DNA of 64,000 bases, taken from contig NZ_LAJH01000014.1 of the NCBI RefSeq assembly GCF_001292625.1, positions 62,001 through 126,000 on the forward strand, given 5' to 3'. Below the pieces are notes generated by a model. It was not told the origin of the DNA, ran no database searches, and saw only the letters and a list, made by a program, of their open reading frames with translations. Positions 8,484 to 18,312 of this stretch are shown in pieces. Made by a program: the position numbers and the translations under genes. The stretch is from Shimia sp. SK013. Its GTDB lineage: Bacteria > Pseudomonadota > Alphaproteobacteria > Rhodobacterales > Rhodobacteraceae. Position 1 is the first letter of the stretch. Each line of letters begins with the position of its first letter.

Positions 8484-11400
8484 ATGGCGATGGAAAAAAC
8501 CTTCAACGCAGCCGAGGCCGAAGGCCGGCTTTATGACGCTTGGGAAAAAGCAGGCTGCTTCACCGCAGGCGCGAATGCCAAACCAGGTGCGTCCACCTAT
8601 TGCATCATGATCCCGCCGCCAAACGTCACTGGCGTTCTGCACATCGGTCACGCGTTTAACAACACGCTTCAGGACATTCTGATGCGCTGGAAACGCATGC
8701 AGGGATTTGACACCCTCTGGCAGCCGGGCACCGACCACGCGGGGATCGCCACCCAGATGGTTGTCGAGCGCAAGCTGGCCGAGACCCAACAGCCTTCCCG
8801 TGCCGAATTGGGCCGCGAAAAATTCCTTGAAAAAGTCTGGGACTGGAAAGCCGAGTCCGGCGGCACCATCATCAACCAGCTCAAGCGCCTTGGCGCGTCA
8901 TGTGATTGGGACCGCGAAGCCTTCACCATGTCCGGCGCGCCCGGCGCGCCTGCTGACGTGGCTGGCGGCAACTTCCACGACGCCGTGCTCAAGGTCTTTG
9001 TCGAGATGTACAACAAAGGCCTCATCTATCGCGGCAAACGCCTCGTGAATTGGGACCCGCATTTTGAAACCGCAATCTCCGACCTCGAAGTCGAAAACAT
9101 CGAAGTCGCGGGCCACATGTGGCATTTCAAATACCCGCTCGCTGGCGGCGCGACCTATACTTATGTCGAGAAAGACGAAGACGGCAACGTCACGCTTGAG
9201 GAAGAGCGCGACTATATCTCCATCGCCACCACGCGCCCCGAGACCATGTTGGGCGACGGCGCGGTGGCTGTGCACCCCTCGGACGAACGTTACGTGCCCA
9301 TCGTAGGCAAACTGGTCGAAATTCCGGTTGGCCCCAAAGAACACCGCCGCCTGATCCCGATCATTACCGACGACTATCCGGACAAAGACTTCGGCTCCGG
9401 CGCTGTGAAGATCACCGGCGCGCATGACTTCAACGACTACCAAGTCGCCAAACGCGGCGGCATCCCGATGTATCGCCTGATGGACACCAAAGGCGCAATG
9501 CGTGCGGATGGCGACAGCTATGATGCTGCTGCGACCATCGCCATGGCTGTGGCCAAGGGTGAGAAGACGCTGAGCGTTCAAGAAGCTGACGCCGTGAACC
9601 TCGTGCCCGACGACATCCGTGGTCTGGACCGCTTTGAGGCGCGCAAACTGGTGGTTCAGCAAATCACCGACGAAGGCCTCGCGGTGATGACCACCGAGAC
9701 CACCACGGTCAAGGATGAGGACGGCAACACGTCCGAGGTCACACAGACCGTGCCTTACGTGGAAAACAAACCCGTCATGCAGCCCTTTGGTGACCGTTCC
9801 AAAGTGGTGATCGAGCCGATGCTGACGGATCAGTGGTTTGTGGAAACCGACAAGATTGTCGGCCCCGCGCTGGACGCTGTGCGCGACGGCACCGTGAAAA
9901 TCCTGCCGGAGTCGGGCGAGAAAACCTATTACCACTGGCTTGAAAACATCGAGCCGTGGTGCATCTCGCGCCAGCTCTGGTGGGGGCATCAGATTCCGGT
10001 TTGGTACGGGCCGGACGAAACTGCGTTCTGCGCCTCCACTGACGCAGAAGCGGTCGAAATGGCGCGTGCTCACTATCAGAGCTTATACCACGACTCTGAA
10101 GAAACATACGGCCAGCGGGATGCTGAAACGAATGCGATTATCTTCGCAGCCTACAAGTCAGATCCGATTAACCTGAACCGCGACCCCGACGTCCTCGACA
10201 CTTGGTTCTCTTCCGGCCTCTGGCCCATTGGCACCCTGGGCTGGCCAGAAGACACCGCCGAGATGCAAAAATACTTCCCAACCTCGACACTCGTCACCGG
10301 GCAGGACATCCTGTTCTTCTGGGTCGCCCGCATGATGATGATGCAGCTTGCCGTGGTTGATCAGATCCCGTTCGACACCGTCTACCTGCATGGCCTCGTG
10401 CGCGACGCCAAGGGCAAGAAGATGTCCAAATCCACCGGCAACGTCATGGACCCGCTGGAAATCATCGACGAATACGGCGCCGACGCGCTGCGCTTCTCCT
10501 CGGCGGCTATGGCGGCTTTGGGTGGCGTGTTGAAACTCGACATGCAGCGCATCGCGGGCTACCGCAACTTTGGCACCAAGCTCTGGAACGCCGCGCGTTT
10601 TGCCGAAATGAACGGCGTGTTTGAAGACAACGTGACCGCGTGGTCCGGCGAGCAACTGACACAAACCGCCAACCTCTGGATCATCGGCGAAACCGCCAAA
10701 GTCCGCGAAGAGGTCGACGCCGCACTCGAAAGCTTCCGCTTCAACGACGCCGCCAACGGGCTTTACGCCTTTGTCTGGGGCAAGGTCTGCGACTGGTACG
10801 TGGAATTCTCCAAGCCGTTGTTTGGCGCGGAAGACGCCGCAGCTGTGGCCGAAACCAAGGCCACCATGCGCTGGGTGATTGATCAGTGCCTGATCATGCT
10901 GCACCCCATCATGCCCTTCATCACCGAAGAGCTTTGGGGCGAGTTGGGCGACCGTGAAAAGATGCTGGTGCACGCCGATTGGCCGACCTACACCGCGGCG
11001 GATTTCGTCAATGCCGATGCCGACCGCGAAATGAACTGGGTGATCTCTGTGATCGATCAGATCCGCTCGGTGCGTGCCCAGATGGGCGTCAACGCGGGCG
11101 CCAAAATCGACGTAGTGGTCAGCCAGATTACCGACCAAAACCGCGCGGCGCTTAAGAGCAACGAAGCGCTCATCTTCAAGATCGCCCGCGTGGTGTCCAT
11201 GACCGAGGTCGACGCCTTCCCCAAAGGCACCGCCACAGTCGCCGTGGACGGCGCCACCTTGGGTCTGCCACTGGCCGACATCATCGACATCGATGCCGAG
11301 AAAGCGCGCCTTGAGAAAGGCTTGGGCAAACTGGCCAAGGAACTTGGTGGTCTGCGTGGCCGCCTCAATAACCCGAAATTCGTCGCCTCCGCGCCGGATG

Positions 11401-11495
11401 AAGTGGTTGCCGAAGCCCGCGCAAACCTCGCCGCTCGCGAAGAAGAAGAGGCCAAAATTCAGGCCGCTTTGAACAAACTCGCCGAGCTGGACTAG
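8484..11495 (+). CDS. valS: Valyl-tRNA synthetase
   Basis: A class I aminoacyl-tRNA synthetase of 1003 residues. The HIGH motif is in [16 protein letters not shown] near residue 50, and KMSKS in [14 protein letters not shown]. The large CP1 editing insertion, which removes mischarged threonine, lies between them ([17 protein letters not shown]). The anticodon-binding domain follows, and a C-terminal coiled coil ([23 protein letters not shown]) is the tRNA-binding arm of ValRS. It charges tRNA-Val in the cytoplasm. The length is slightly above the E. coli enzyme (951). It has its own terminator downstream and appears to be a single-gene unit. Confidence 0.98.
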   Translation: MAMEKTFNAAEAEGRLYDAWEKAGCFTAGANAKPGASTYCIMIPPPNVTGVLHIGHAFNNTLQDILMRWKRMQGFDTLWQPGTDHAGIATQMVVERKLAETQQPSRAELGREKFLEKVWDWKAESGGTIINQLKRLGASCDWDREAFTMSGAPGAPADVAGGNFHDAVLKVFVEMYNKGLIYRGKRLVNWDPHFETAISDLEVENIEVAGHMWHFKYPLAGGATYTYVEKDEDGNVTLEEERDYISIATTRPETMLGDGAVAVHPSDERYVPIVGKLVEIPVGPKEHRRLIPIITDDYPDKDFGSGAVKITGAHDFNDYQVAKRGGIPMYRLMDTKGAMRADGDSYDAAATIAMAVAKGEKTLSVQEADAVNLVPDDIRGLDRFEARKLVVQQITDEGLAVMTTETTTVKDEDGNTSEVTQTVPYVENKPVMQPFGDRSKVVIEPMLTDQWFVETDKIVGPALDAVRDGTVKILPESGEKTYYHWLENIEPWCISRQLWWGHQIPVWYGPDETAFCASTDAEAVEMARAHYQSLYHDSEETYGQRDAETNAIIFAAYKSDPINLNRDPDVLDTWFSSGLWPIGTLGWPEDTAEMQKYFPTSTLVTGQDILFFWVARMMMMQLAVVDQIPFDTVYLHGLVRDAKGKKMSKSTGNVMDPLEIIDEYGADALRFSSAAMAALGGVLKLDMQRIAGYRNFGTKLWNAARFAEMNGVFEDNVTAWSGEQLTQTANLWIIGETAKVREEVDAALESFRFNDAANGLYAFVWGKVCDWYVEFSKPLFGAEDAAAVAETKATMRWVIDQCLIMLHPIMPFITEELWGELGDREKMLVHADWPTYTAADFVNADADREMNWVISVIDQIRSVRAQMGVNAGAKIDVVVSQITDQNRAALKSNEALIFKIARVVSMTEVDAFPKGTATVAVDGATLGLPLADIIDIDAEKARLEKGLGKLAKELGGLRGRLNNPKFVASAPDEVVAEARANLAAREEEEAKIQAALNKLAELD

Positions 11496-11515
11496 GCCCG
11501 CCTAAGCAAAAAAAC

Positions 11516-11544
11516 GTGCCAAACCATAGCGCTTGGTTTGGCAC
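11516..11544 (+). terminator. Intrinsic terminator after valS
   Basis: A perfect 11-bp stem, GTGCCAAACCA/TGGTTTGGCAC, with a 7-base loop, 20 bases after the valS stop. It is followed by ATTCGTTT and preceded by a run of seven A, so it may also work from the opposite strand. Confidence 0.75.
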
Positions 11545-12211
11545 ATTCGTTTAACGCACTCACCGAACGCCAGATCCGGCAAACTCTGCTTCAGGAAACG
11601 CTTGGACGGCCCCCGTGAGGCGCTTAAAAATCCTTGATCCTGTAGAGAGGAAGGCGTCGATGGCGGGCATTTCGTTGCATGCATTGGAATACAACGTCGA
11701 GTGCAAAGCCTGCCGGATTTTTTTGAAGTAAGGTTCGCCTATCACACCGACAATACGTCAAAATCCCACACGACTTTGAACCTTTCTGCGCACGCCACAC
11801 GCCCTGCTAGGCACGTAAATATGTTCAGCAAATTTGCGCCCGTCATCGGCGGTTTTCGGATCAAGGGCACAATGTCACAGTTGTAGCGCCACGACAGAAC
11901 TCGGCTGCTGTGGTCGGTTGTGGCCGCAATTCTAAAATTTCCAGACATACAAAATGGGCAGGCAATTATTTTTGCGAAAATTGGTAACTTTTCAGTTAAT
12001 TAATTGCGCTGGTCGCAACACGCAATTCCCCTCTCTTGTGTCTCAAAACCCCGAAATCCGCGGTCTTTCCACCGGACGGCGCCATCAAAAACCGTTCACC
12101 AATCCGCTTGGATGAACCGGCTTTTGGGTCTCGCCAAACGCCTGTGCAAGTTCTTGCCGAACGGGTGCTAAGACCTTTGAAACCCACGCGTTTCACACCT
12201 AACTCACTGAC
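11545..12211. other. Long intergenic stretch, mostly without a gene
   Basis: 667 bases with several stops in all frames; the few open frames here are short, A+T-rich and lack family resemblance. The part from about 11935 to 12005 is markedly AT-rich and contains TTAATTAATTG, so it may hold a promoter for the DUF1992 gene. The only item worth naming is the 23-codon frame at 11660, listed separately. I see no tRNA or known RNA family here. Confidence 0.5.
11660..11731 (+). CDS. Possible 23-aa leaderless-type small ORF with a strong ribosome site
   Basis: ATG at 11660 lies 6-7 bases after AGAGGAAG, one of the best Shine-Dalgarno matches in the window. It opens a 23-codon frame (MAGISLHALEYNVECKACRI...) ending in TAA, with two cysteines spaced CxxC. 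No family is recognised. It may be chance, or a short regulatory peptide in this otherwise empty interval. Confidence 0.2.
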   Translation: MAGISLHALEYNVECKACRIFLK

Positions 12212-12538
12212 ATGACAATCTCCATGAACGCACTCATCGAACGGCAGATCCTCAAAGCGCAAGCTGAGGGTCAGCTTAATAACCTCTCCGGCGCGGGCAA
12301 ACCGTTGCGGAGAACACACATAATCCCAGGCGGCGGCGCGTCGGTCAGCCAAACCATTAAGGCTGGCTTGGGTGTGCCCAAATCACCGGCACCGCTCAAA
12401 GAGCAAATCGAAGCCGCCCGCAGCCGCCTCGCACAGGAAATCAACCCCGAAGCGAAACGATCACTGGTGACGGAGATCACCAAACTGGAGTTGGCCTACA
12501 ACATCGAACGTGAAGCTTATTTGAACTTCATGAAGTAA
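12212..12538 (+). CDS. DUF1992 protein (DnaJC28-type conserved domain)
   Basis: 108 residues. The signature MNALIERQILKAQAEGQLNN and LSGAGKPLRR near the N-terminus, followed by a helical segment with LELAYNIEREAYLNF, is typical of the DUF1992 family, found alone in bacteria and in the eukaryotic DnaJ-like protein DNAJC28. No J-domain is present here. The cellular role is not established; it is presumably a cytoplasmic helical protein. Translation could also begin at the second Met (residue 5, MNALIERQI), which is where the family signature starts. It stands alone, between a long intergenic region and a convergent crotonase gene. Confidence 0.85.
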   Translation: MTISMNALIERQILKAQAEGQLNNLSGAGKPLRRTHIIPGGGASVSQTIKAGLGVPKSPAPLKEQIEAARSRLAQEINPEAKRSLVTEITKLELAYNIEREAYLNFMK

Positions 12539-12591
12539 CCCAGCCAAGCCCGCCGCTCCTGATGGATTGGCACAGCGCTACCTCTCAAAGG

Positions 12592-12622
12592 AAAAAGGCC
12601 GTCGCATTTCTGCTGACGGCCT
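12592..12622 (-). terminator. Intrinsic terminator of the crotonase gene
   Basis: AGGCCGTC and GACGGCCT form an 8-bp stem with an 11-base loop. On the minus strand it is followed by TTTTTCC, giving the U-tract for the minus-strand crotonase gene that ends at 12682. Confidence 0.7.
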
Positions 12623-12681
12623 CGGCTTATGACCCGCACCCACGCCCATATGACGCTTGGTGCGCTTTTCTTTGAGTGTCT

Positions 12682-13473
12682 TCAGTCAAACTTGGCCGGA
12701 CGCTTTTGCATATTGGCCGCAATGACTTCCATCTGATGCGCCTTGCCAATCAGGGTCGCTTGCAAACGGCTTTCCTCCAGCAAAACAGCGTCGGGATCGT
12801 CCATGTTGTCCTCGGCAAATCCGATCAACGCCTTGGCCGCGCGAATGGCTGTCGGGCTCTTGCCCGCGATCTCTTCAGCCAACTCCATGGCCGCCGCCAG
12901 CGGATCGTCCACGATCTCGCTCACCAGCCCCCATTCCAGCGCCTGTTCAGCCACAAACGACTGCGCTGTATACGTGAGGCGGCGGATCACATCGGACCGC
13001 GCCAGATGCGGCAACAAGGCCATGCCGCCCATGTCCGGCACGATGCCCCATTTCATTTCCATGATCGAAAACTTGGTGCCCGGTGCCGCGAACCGCACAT
13101 CCGCGCCCAGCGCGATCTGAAAGCCCCCGCCATAAGCCACCCCCTGAAGCGCACAAATCACCGGCATCGGCAACTTGCGCCACACCAGTGGCACCTGCTG
13201 GAACAGGTTCGCGTTGCCATAGGTGCGCGGCATCAGCAGATCATCAGGACTACCACCCGCCATCGCGCCAAAGCTCATCACGTCCAGACCGGCACAGAAC
13301 GATGCGCCTTCGCCCGACAATACCACAACGCGCACATCGTCACGTTCCATCAGGCTTTCGCCCGCTTCGGCAATCGCCTCCAACATCGCCGGGTCCAGCG
13401 CGTTCATCTTGTCGGCACGGGTCAGGGTGACACGAGCGATGTGGTTTTCGACTTCGATTGATACGCGGGCCAT
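12682..13473 (-). CDS. Enoyl-CoA hydratase/isomerase (crotonase) family protein
   Basis: 263 residues of the crotonase fold. The oxyanion-hole segments are ASFCAGLDVMSFG and GVAYGGGFQIALGAD. By my alignment, the Glu equivalent to rat ECH Glu144 is Gln (GGGFQIA), while the second acid (IMEMKWG) and an Asp in VPDMGG are present. The latter two match the Glu/Asp pair of dienoyl-CoA isomerase, so an isomerase or another crotonase activity is as likely as hydration. The start at 13473 follows a strong AGGAGG site; the longer frame is rejected. It is divergent from the aminotransferase gene and has its own terminator. Confidence 0.9.
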   Translation of the reverse strand: MARVSIEVENHIARVTLTRADKMNALDPAMLEAIAEAGESLMERDDVRVVVLSGEGASFCAGLDVMSFGAMAGGSPDDLLMPRTYGNANLFQQVPLVWRKLPMPVICALQGVAYGGGFQIALGADVRFAAPGTKFSIMEMKWGIVPDMGGMALLPHLARSDVIRRLTYTAQSFVAEQALEWGLVSEIVDDPLAAAMELAEEIAGKSPTAIRAAKALIGFAEDNMDDPDAVLLEESRLQATLIGKAHQMEVIAANMQKRPAKFD

Positions 13474-13596
13474 GGGCAGCCTCCTCCTAAGATCAGGTTT
13501 GTTGCAGCCTACTCTCGCCACCGCTTCAAGGAAATCCACCCTGACGTGAGGGCATTTTATCTTGCCCGACGCCCGCCGTTGCGGCACTTAACGGTC

Positions 13597-14700
13597 ATGA
13601 GCACACCTCGATACACAAAACTCGCCCTGTCCCTGCCCGCCACGGTGCCCTTTGTTGGCCCCGAGGCGCAGGAACGCGCGATGTCGCGCCCCTTTGCTGC
13701 CCGTCTGGGTGCAAATGAAAACATATTTGGTCCTTCGCCCAAGGCGATTGAGGCGATGACGAAAGCGGCCTCCGATATCTGGATGTATGCGGATCCCGAA
13801 AGCTACGACCTGCGCCACGCACTCGCCGAGTTTCACGACGTCACACCGCAAAACATCGTGGTGGGCGAAGGCATCGATGGGCTGCTTGGCTATCTCGTGC
13901 GCCTTTTGGTCGAAGCCGGGGACACGGTCGTGACCTCACAAGGCGCCTATCCGACATTCAACTATCACGTCGCCGGTTTTGGCGGCACGCTGCACACTGT
14001 GCCCTATCGTGATGATGCCGAAGACCTTCCAGCTCTCTTGGCCAAAGCCGCCGAGGTCGACGCCAAACTGGTGTACTACGCCAACCCCGACAACCCGATG
14101 GGCAGCTGGGCCACCGGCGCCGACATCGTCGCGCAGCTGGACAACATCCCCGAGGGATGCGTGCTGTTGATTGACGAGGCTTATATTGAGCTCGCCCCAG
14201 AGGGCACCGCTGCGCCGGTTGACATAAACGACGACCGCGTGATCCGCATGCGGACGTTTTCCAAGGGCTACGGCATGGCCGGCGCGCGCATAGGTTATGC
14301 GCTCGGCGAGGCACATTTCATCCGCGCCTTTGAGAAAATCCGCAACCACTTCGGCCTGAACCGCGCCGCACAAGCGGGTGCCTTGGCGGCGCTGCAAGAC
14401 GCCGACTGGTTGGCGCAAACACAAGCCAAAGTGGCCGAGGCACGCGATACCATCGCGAGCATTTCCGAGAAGTACGGCCTCAAGGCGCTGCCATCGGCCA
14501 CCAACTTTGTCGCCATCGACTGCGGGCGCGACGGCACATATGCCAAAGCTATTCTCGACGGTCTGGTGGCGCGGGGCGTCTTTGTGCGCATGCCCTTTGT
14601 GGCGCCGCAAAACCGCTGCATCCGGCTCAGCTGCGGCCCGGCCGACGCGCTGGCGCTGTTTGATGAGGCATTAGAAGAGGTTCTGGCAGAGCTGGACTAA
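13597..14700 (+). CDS. PLP-dependent class I/II aminotransferase, HisC-like
   Basis: 367 residues of the fold-type I aminotransferases closest to histidinol-phosphate aminotransferase. ARLGANENIFGPSPKAIEAM is the substrate-loop start, YANPDNPMGSW the PLP-ring Asn motif, LIDEAYIELA holds the Asp that contacts the pyridinium, TFSKGYGMAGARIGYA contains the Schiff-base Lys, and CIRLSCG the carboxylate-binding Arg. It may be a second HisC or act on aromatic amino acids; no his genes are adjacent. The start at 13597 (MSTPRYTK) gives the usual family length, while the longer frame adds 17 residues. Confidence 0.87.
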   Translation: MSTPRYTKLALSLPATVPFVGPEAQERAMSRPFAARLGANENIFGPSPKAIEAMTKAASDIWMYADPESYDLRHALAEFHDVTPQNIVVGEGIDGLLGYLVRLLVEAGDTVVTSQGAYPTFNYHVAGFGGTLHTVPYRDDAEDLPALLAKAAEVDAKLVYYANPDNPMGSWATGADIVAQLDNIPEGCVLLIDEAYIELAPEGTAAPVDINDDRVIRMRTFSKGYGMAGARIGYALGEAHFIRAFEKIRNHFGLNRAAQAGALAALQDADWLAQTQAKVAEARDTIASISEKYGLKALPSATNFVAIDCGRDGTYAKAILDGLVARGVFVRMPFVAPQNRCIRLSCGPADALALFDEALEEVLAELD

Positions 14701-14805
14701 ACCGCCCCCAACCTTGGGATGCAAACACGCGAGAGCAACCCCTCACAAAATTGTGGCATCGCGCGATCTGGTTTCCACGCTACACTCCTCACCAAGGAGT
14801 GCGCC

Positions 14806-14976
14806 ATGGCCAGACCGGTCCGACCCGTCGAAAACTACACCACCACCTGCCTTGTGTTGGGGCTGGTCAACCTCTTGTGGATTTTCGCTGCCATTTGGGC
14901 CTTCTTCGGCTTTGGCTGGGTGCTGTTGACAGGCTGGCTCCTGAACCAAGGCATCAGTCGCCTCGCCCGCCGCTAG
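14806..14976 (+). CDS. Small inner-membrane protein of unknown function
   Basis: A 56-residue protein (start MARPVRPVEN) with a good ribosome site, AAGGAGT, 7 bases before the ATG. Residues 13-48 are almost wholly hydrophobic and can form two short membrane helices with a Gly turn (CLVLGLVNLLWIFAAIWAFF, then a second helix around GWVLLTGWLL). The tail ends in basic residues (SRLARR), consistent with a cytoplasmic C-terminus. No known family is recognised. Its stop CTAG is shared with that of the converging aminotransferase gene. Confidence 0.75.
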   Translation: MARPVRPVENYTTTCLVLGLVNLLWIFAAIWAFFGFGWVLLTGWLLNQGISRLARR

Positions 14977-16169
14977 CCGGCCGCAATCACATCCGCCGCC
15001 GCTTCCAATGCGCCCGCGCCGTGCGGAATGTCGAGGAAACGCATTCCGGTCTGCACCGTCGCCAACAGCCCCAGGATCATCTGCGCGTTCACATGACCCA
15101 TATGGCCAAACCGGAAGAACCCGTCACCCTTTGGATCCTCCTCAGTGCTCATGCCAAGGCCAATGCCCAGCGTAAGCCCCGCCTGATCCTGACACCAACG
15201 CCGCAACCGCGTGCCGTTTTCCTTGCCAATCTGCAGCGCTGTGACTGCGTGACTGCGCGCCGCTACGTCGGGCATGTTCAACGCGAACGGCCCACCCGCG
15301 CCCCACGCGCCTCCTGCAGCCCAGATCATCCGCGCCAATGTCTCATGCCGCGCCCAGACCGCCTCAAGACCTTCGGCCTTGATCATATCAAGCGCCACCC
15401 TCAGCCCATAAAGGTGATGCGTCGGAGCAGTGCCGCAAAACAGCTCGTAATAAAGCTCCGGATTTGCGCGCGGCTGCCAGTCCCAATACCGACTTACCCG
15501 CGCCATTTCCGAGCGCACGCCCGCCGCTTTTTCGTTGAAAAACACAAAGGCCATGCCCGGCGGTACCATCAACCCTTTTTGGCTGGCCGCCACCATCACA
15601 TCGACGCCCCAAGCGTCCATCTCGAACCGGTCACAGCCCAGCGATGCAATACAGTCCACCATCAACAAAGCCGGATGCCCCACCGCGTCCATCGCCGCCC
15701 GCAAAGCCGCAATGTCGGATTTAGCGGAACTTGACGTGTCCACATGTACTGCCAACACTGCTTTGATGCTGTGGTCCTTGTCCGCCGCCAAACGCTCCGC
15801 AACCCGTGCCGGATCAATCGGGCTGCTGCGGCCAAAATCGATCACTTCCGTATCCGCGCCCAGACCTGTCGCCATTTCGCCCCAGCCGTGGCCGAACCGA
15901 CCGGCGGCTGGCACCAAAACTTTGTCGCCGGGCGCAATCACGTTGGCCAATGCCGCCTCCCAGCTCGCATGCCCATTGCCAAGGTAGATCGCCACATTGT
16001 GCGCCGTGCCCGCCACCATCTTAAGGTCCGGCAACAGCCCATACGTCATGTCGATCAGCTCGCCCTCATAGATGTTGGGTGCGCTGCGATGCATGGCGCG
16101 CAACACCGCCTCCGGCATCACCGATGGTCCGGGAATGGCAAGATACGTCTGACCGTTGGCAAGCGTCAT
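14973..16169 (-). CDS. Class V aminotransferase (alanine/serine-glyoxylate aminotransferase-like)
   Basis: 398 residues of the fold-type I class V PLP enzymes. IPGPSVMPEAVLRAM is the N-terminal substrate loop, GNGHASWEAALAN binds the cofactor phosphate, HVDTSSS and MVDCIASLG carry the PLP-contacting residues, and AASQKGLMVPPG holds the Schiff-base Lys. Members transfer amino groups from serine, alanine or aspartate to glyoxylate. With the glycerate kinase (45.5 kb) and hydroxyacid dehydrogenase (23.2 kb) it could form a photorespiration/serine-cycle-like route, but these genes are not adjacent. The donor is not resolved. Confidence 0.88.
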   Translation of the reverse strand: MTLANGQTYLAIPGPSVMPEAVLRAMHRSAPNIYEGELIDMTYGLLPDLKMVAGTAHNVAIYLGNGHASWEAALANVIAPGDKVLVPAAGRFGHGWGEMATGLGADTEVIDFGRSSPIDPARVAERLAADKDHSIKAVLAVHVDTSSSAKSDIAALRAAMDAVGHPALLMVDCIASLGCDRFEMDAWGVDVMVAASQKGLMVPPGMAFVFFNEKAAGVRSEMARVSRYWDWQPRANPELYYELFCGTAPTHHLYGLRVALDMIKAEGLEAVWARHETLARMIWAAGGAWGAGGPFALNMPDVAARSHAVTALQIGKENGTRLRRWCQDQAGLTLGIGLGMSTEEDPKGDGFFRFGHMGHVNAQMILGLLATVQTGMRFLDIPHGAGALEAAADVIAAG

Positions 16170-16310
16170 TGTGAAAGTCTCCTGATCCGTAGCAGGCCGA
16201 CACTACGCCCAAAGGCAGCGGCGTCAATCCGCACACCATGACTTTGTTCTGGCCTCATAGCCGCCTGCACGATAAACGGGCATCAACGGACACTATCAAA
16301 GGCCCCGACT

Positions 16311-18182
16311 GTGGACACGCAACAGGCCCTCCCTGAGACCAAAGCCTGGCCGCTTATGCGCTGGCTTTGGACCGGATACCTCAAAAAATACAAGTGGTTC
16401 CTGCTTGCCGCGGCAATTCTCATGGCCCTCGAAGGCGGCTCTCTGGGCGCCTTTAGCTACATGATGAAGCCGATGTTTGACACCGCTTTCGCCAGCGGCG
16501 ACACGGGCGCGCTTTTGTCGGTCAGCCTGATTTTTGGCGGCATCTTTGTGCTGCGTGGCGTGACCAGCGTGCTGCACAAGATCCTGCTGGCCTTTGTGTC
16601 GCAAAAATCCGGTGCCGACCTGCGCATCGGATTGGTGAGCAACCTCATGGTGCAGGACAACGCTTTTCACCAAACCCACCCCCCCGGCCACCTGATCCAG
16701 CGTGTGCAAGCTGACGTGCAATCCATCAATGGCGTCTGGGCCGCCTTCATCACCGGTGCGGGCCGTGACGTGATCGCGCTCTTGTCTCTGATCGGTGTCG
16801 CGGTCAGCATCGACTGGCTCTGGACGCTGGTGGCCTTCGTCGGTATGCCGCTTCTGGTGTTGCCCGCGTTGGGCGCACAACGTTTCGTGCGCCGCCGTGC
16901 GCGCGAGGCCCGCGACCTTGGCGCAGATATCTCCACCCGTTTGGATGAAATCTTCCACGGCATCGTGCCAACCAAGCTCAACCGTCTTGAAAAATACCAA
17001 TCGGATCGGTTCCGGCGCGACACCAAAGCTCTGGTCAAAGCGCAGATCAAAGCCACCGCAGGCACCTCCTCGATTTCGGGCATGGTTGATTTCACCGCCG
17101 GCCTCGGCGTGTTCTGCGTGCTGTTGTATGGCGGATCCGAAATCGTGTCTGGCGAGAAGACTGTTGGCGAGTTTATGGCCTTCTTCACCGCTGTCGGCAT
17201 GATGTTTGAACCGCTGCGCCGGCTTGCAGGCGTCACCGGCCTCTGGCAGGTCGCTGCCGCCGCAATCGAACGCCTCAAGGAATTGATGGACCTTAAGCCG
17301 ACAATCGCTGACCCGGCCAAACCCAAACCCACGCCGGAAGGCGTGCCGGAAATCACGCTCTCAGACATCAAATTGGCCTACGGCGGAACACCTGTGCTTC
17401 AGGGCACGAGCTTCACCGCCGAAGCTGGCAAGACCACGGCAATCGTCGGCGCATCCGGCGCCGGTAAATCCACAATCTTCAACGTGCTCACGCGCCTTGT
17501 GGATCCGCAATCCGGCAAAATCACTATCCAAGGTGTGAACAACCGCGACCTCACACTGCACGGCCTGCGCAATATGTTCTCTGTGGTCTCCCAAGAGGCG
17601 CTGCTGTTTGACGAAACCGTGCGCGAAAACATTCTGCTCGGACGCGAGGATGTCTCGGATGAGAATCTGAAAACAGTGCTCGATGCGGCGCATGTCTCTG
17701 ACTTCCTACCCAAGCTGGCCAACGGTCTGGACACCGAAGTCGGCCCGCGCGGATCAAACCTGTCTGGCGGCCAACGCCAACGCGTCGTGATCGCCCGCGC
17801 ACTGTTGCGCGACACACCGATCCTGTTGCTGGACGAGGCGACGTCCGCGCTGGACACCAAATCCGAAACGGTTGTGCAAAAGGCTTTGGATCGGCTGTCC
17901 AAAGGCCGCACCACATTGGTCATTGCCCACCGCCTATCAACCGTGCGCGAGGCCGACAAAATTGTGGTCATGGACAAAGGCGAAGTGGTGGACCAAGGCC
18001 CACACAAAGAATTGCTCGCCCGCGGCGGCGTCTACGCTGAATTGCACCGGCTGCAATTTTCCACCGAAGGTGTCACCGCCGAGCAGCAGGCTCTGACCCC
18101 TGTGGCCTCCGTGGACACAGCGGACAATGAACGTCGCCCCGGCCTTTTCGGTCGCCTGTTCGCAGGCTTGATGCGCAACTGA
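16311..18182 (+). CDS. ABC exporter, fused permease-ATPase (MsbA-type)
   Basis: 623 residues. The N-terminal half carries about six membrane spans (for example WFLLAAAILMALEG and DVIALLSLIGVAVSIDWLW), the second half an ATPase. Walker A GASGAGKST is near residue 380, signature LSGGQRQR near 484, Walker B ILLLDEAT near 505, and H-loop VIAHRLS after it. Homodimeric members flip lipid A-core or export lipids, drugs or peptides. Without context the cargo is unknown. The start is a GTG at 16311; an in-frame ATG at 16356 is the alternative. It stands alone between two unrelated genes. Confidence 0.93.
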   Translation: MDTQQALPETKAWPLMRWLWTGYLKKYKWFLLAAAILMALEGGSLGAFSYMMKPMFDTAFASGDTGALLSVSLIFGGIFVLRGVTSVLHKILLAFVSQKSGADLRIGLVSNLMVQDNAFHQTHPPGHLIQRVQADVQSINGVWAAFITGAGRDVIALLSLIGVAVSIDWLWTLVAFVGMPLLVLPALGAQRFVRRRAREARDLGADISTRLDEIFHGIVPTKLNRLEKYQSDRFRRDTKALVKAQIKATAGTSSISGMVDFTAGLGVFCVLLYGGSEIVSGEKTVGEFMAFFTAVGMMFEPLRRLAGVTGLWQVAAAAIERLKELMDLKPTIADPAKPKPTPEGVPEITLSDIKLAYGGTPVLQGTSFTAEAGKTTAIVGASGAGKSTIFNVLTRLVDPQSGKITIQGVNNRDLTLHGLRNMFSVVSQEALLFDETVRENILLGREDVSDENLKTVLDAAHVSDFLPKLANGLDTEVGPRGSNLSGGQRQRVVIARALLRDTPILLLDEATSALDTKSETVVQKALDRLSKGRTTLVIAHRLSTVREADKIVVMDKGEVVDQGPHKELLARGGVYAELHRLQFSTEGVTAEQQALTPVASVDTADNERRPGLFGRLFAGLMRN

Positions 18183-18231
18183 TTGGCCAACCTTCCCGCC
18201 CATTCTGCCCGTCCATTCTGCCCGTCGCCCC

Positions 18232-18259
18232 TTGACTGACCTAGAGTAAACTCTTGACC
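18232..18259 (+). promoter_or_regulatory. Candidate promoter with internal inverted repeat upstream of fabH-like gene
   Basis: Two TTGAC boxes (TTGACT at 18232 and TTGACC at 18254) flank a perfect AGAGT-AA-ACTCT inverted repeat (18243-18254). ACCTAGAGTAAACTCT resembles the operators of MerR-family regulators. No good -10 box is seen at the expected distance, so the promoter assignment is tentative. Confidence 0.3.
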
Positions 18260-18312
18260 TTCAGGGGGGTTTGGGTGCTAGCTGCGCGCCACAAGAACAG
18301 CAAGAGTGATCC

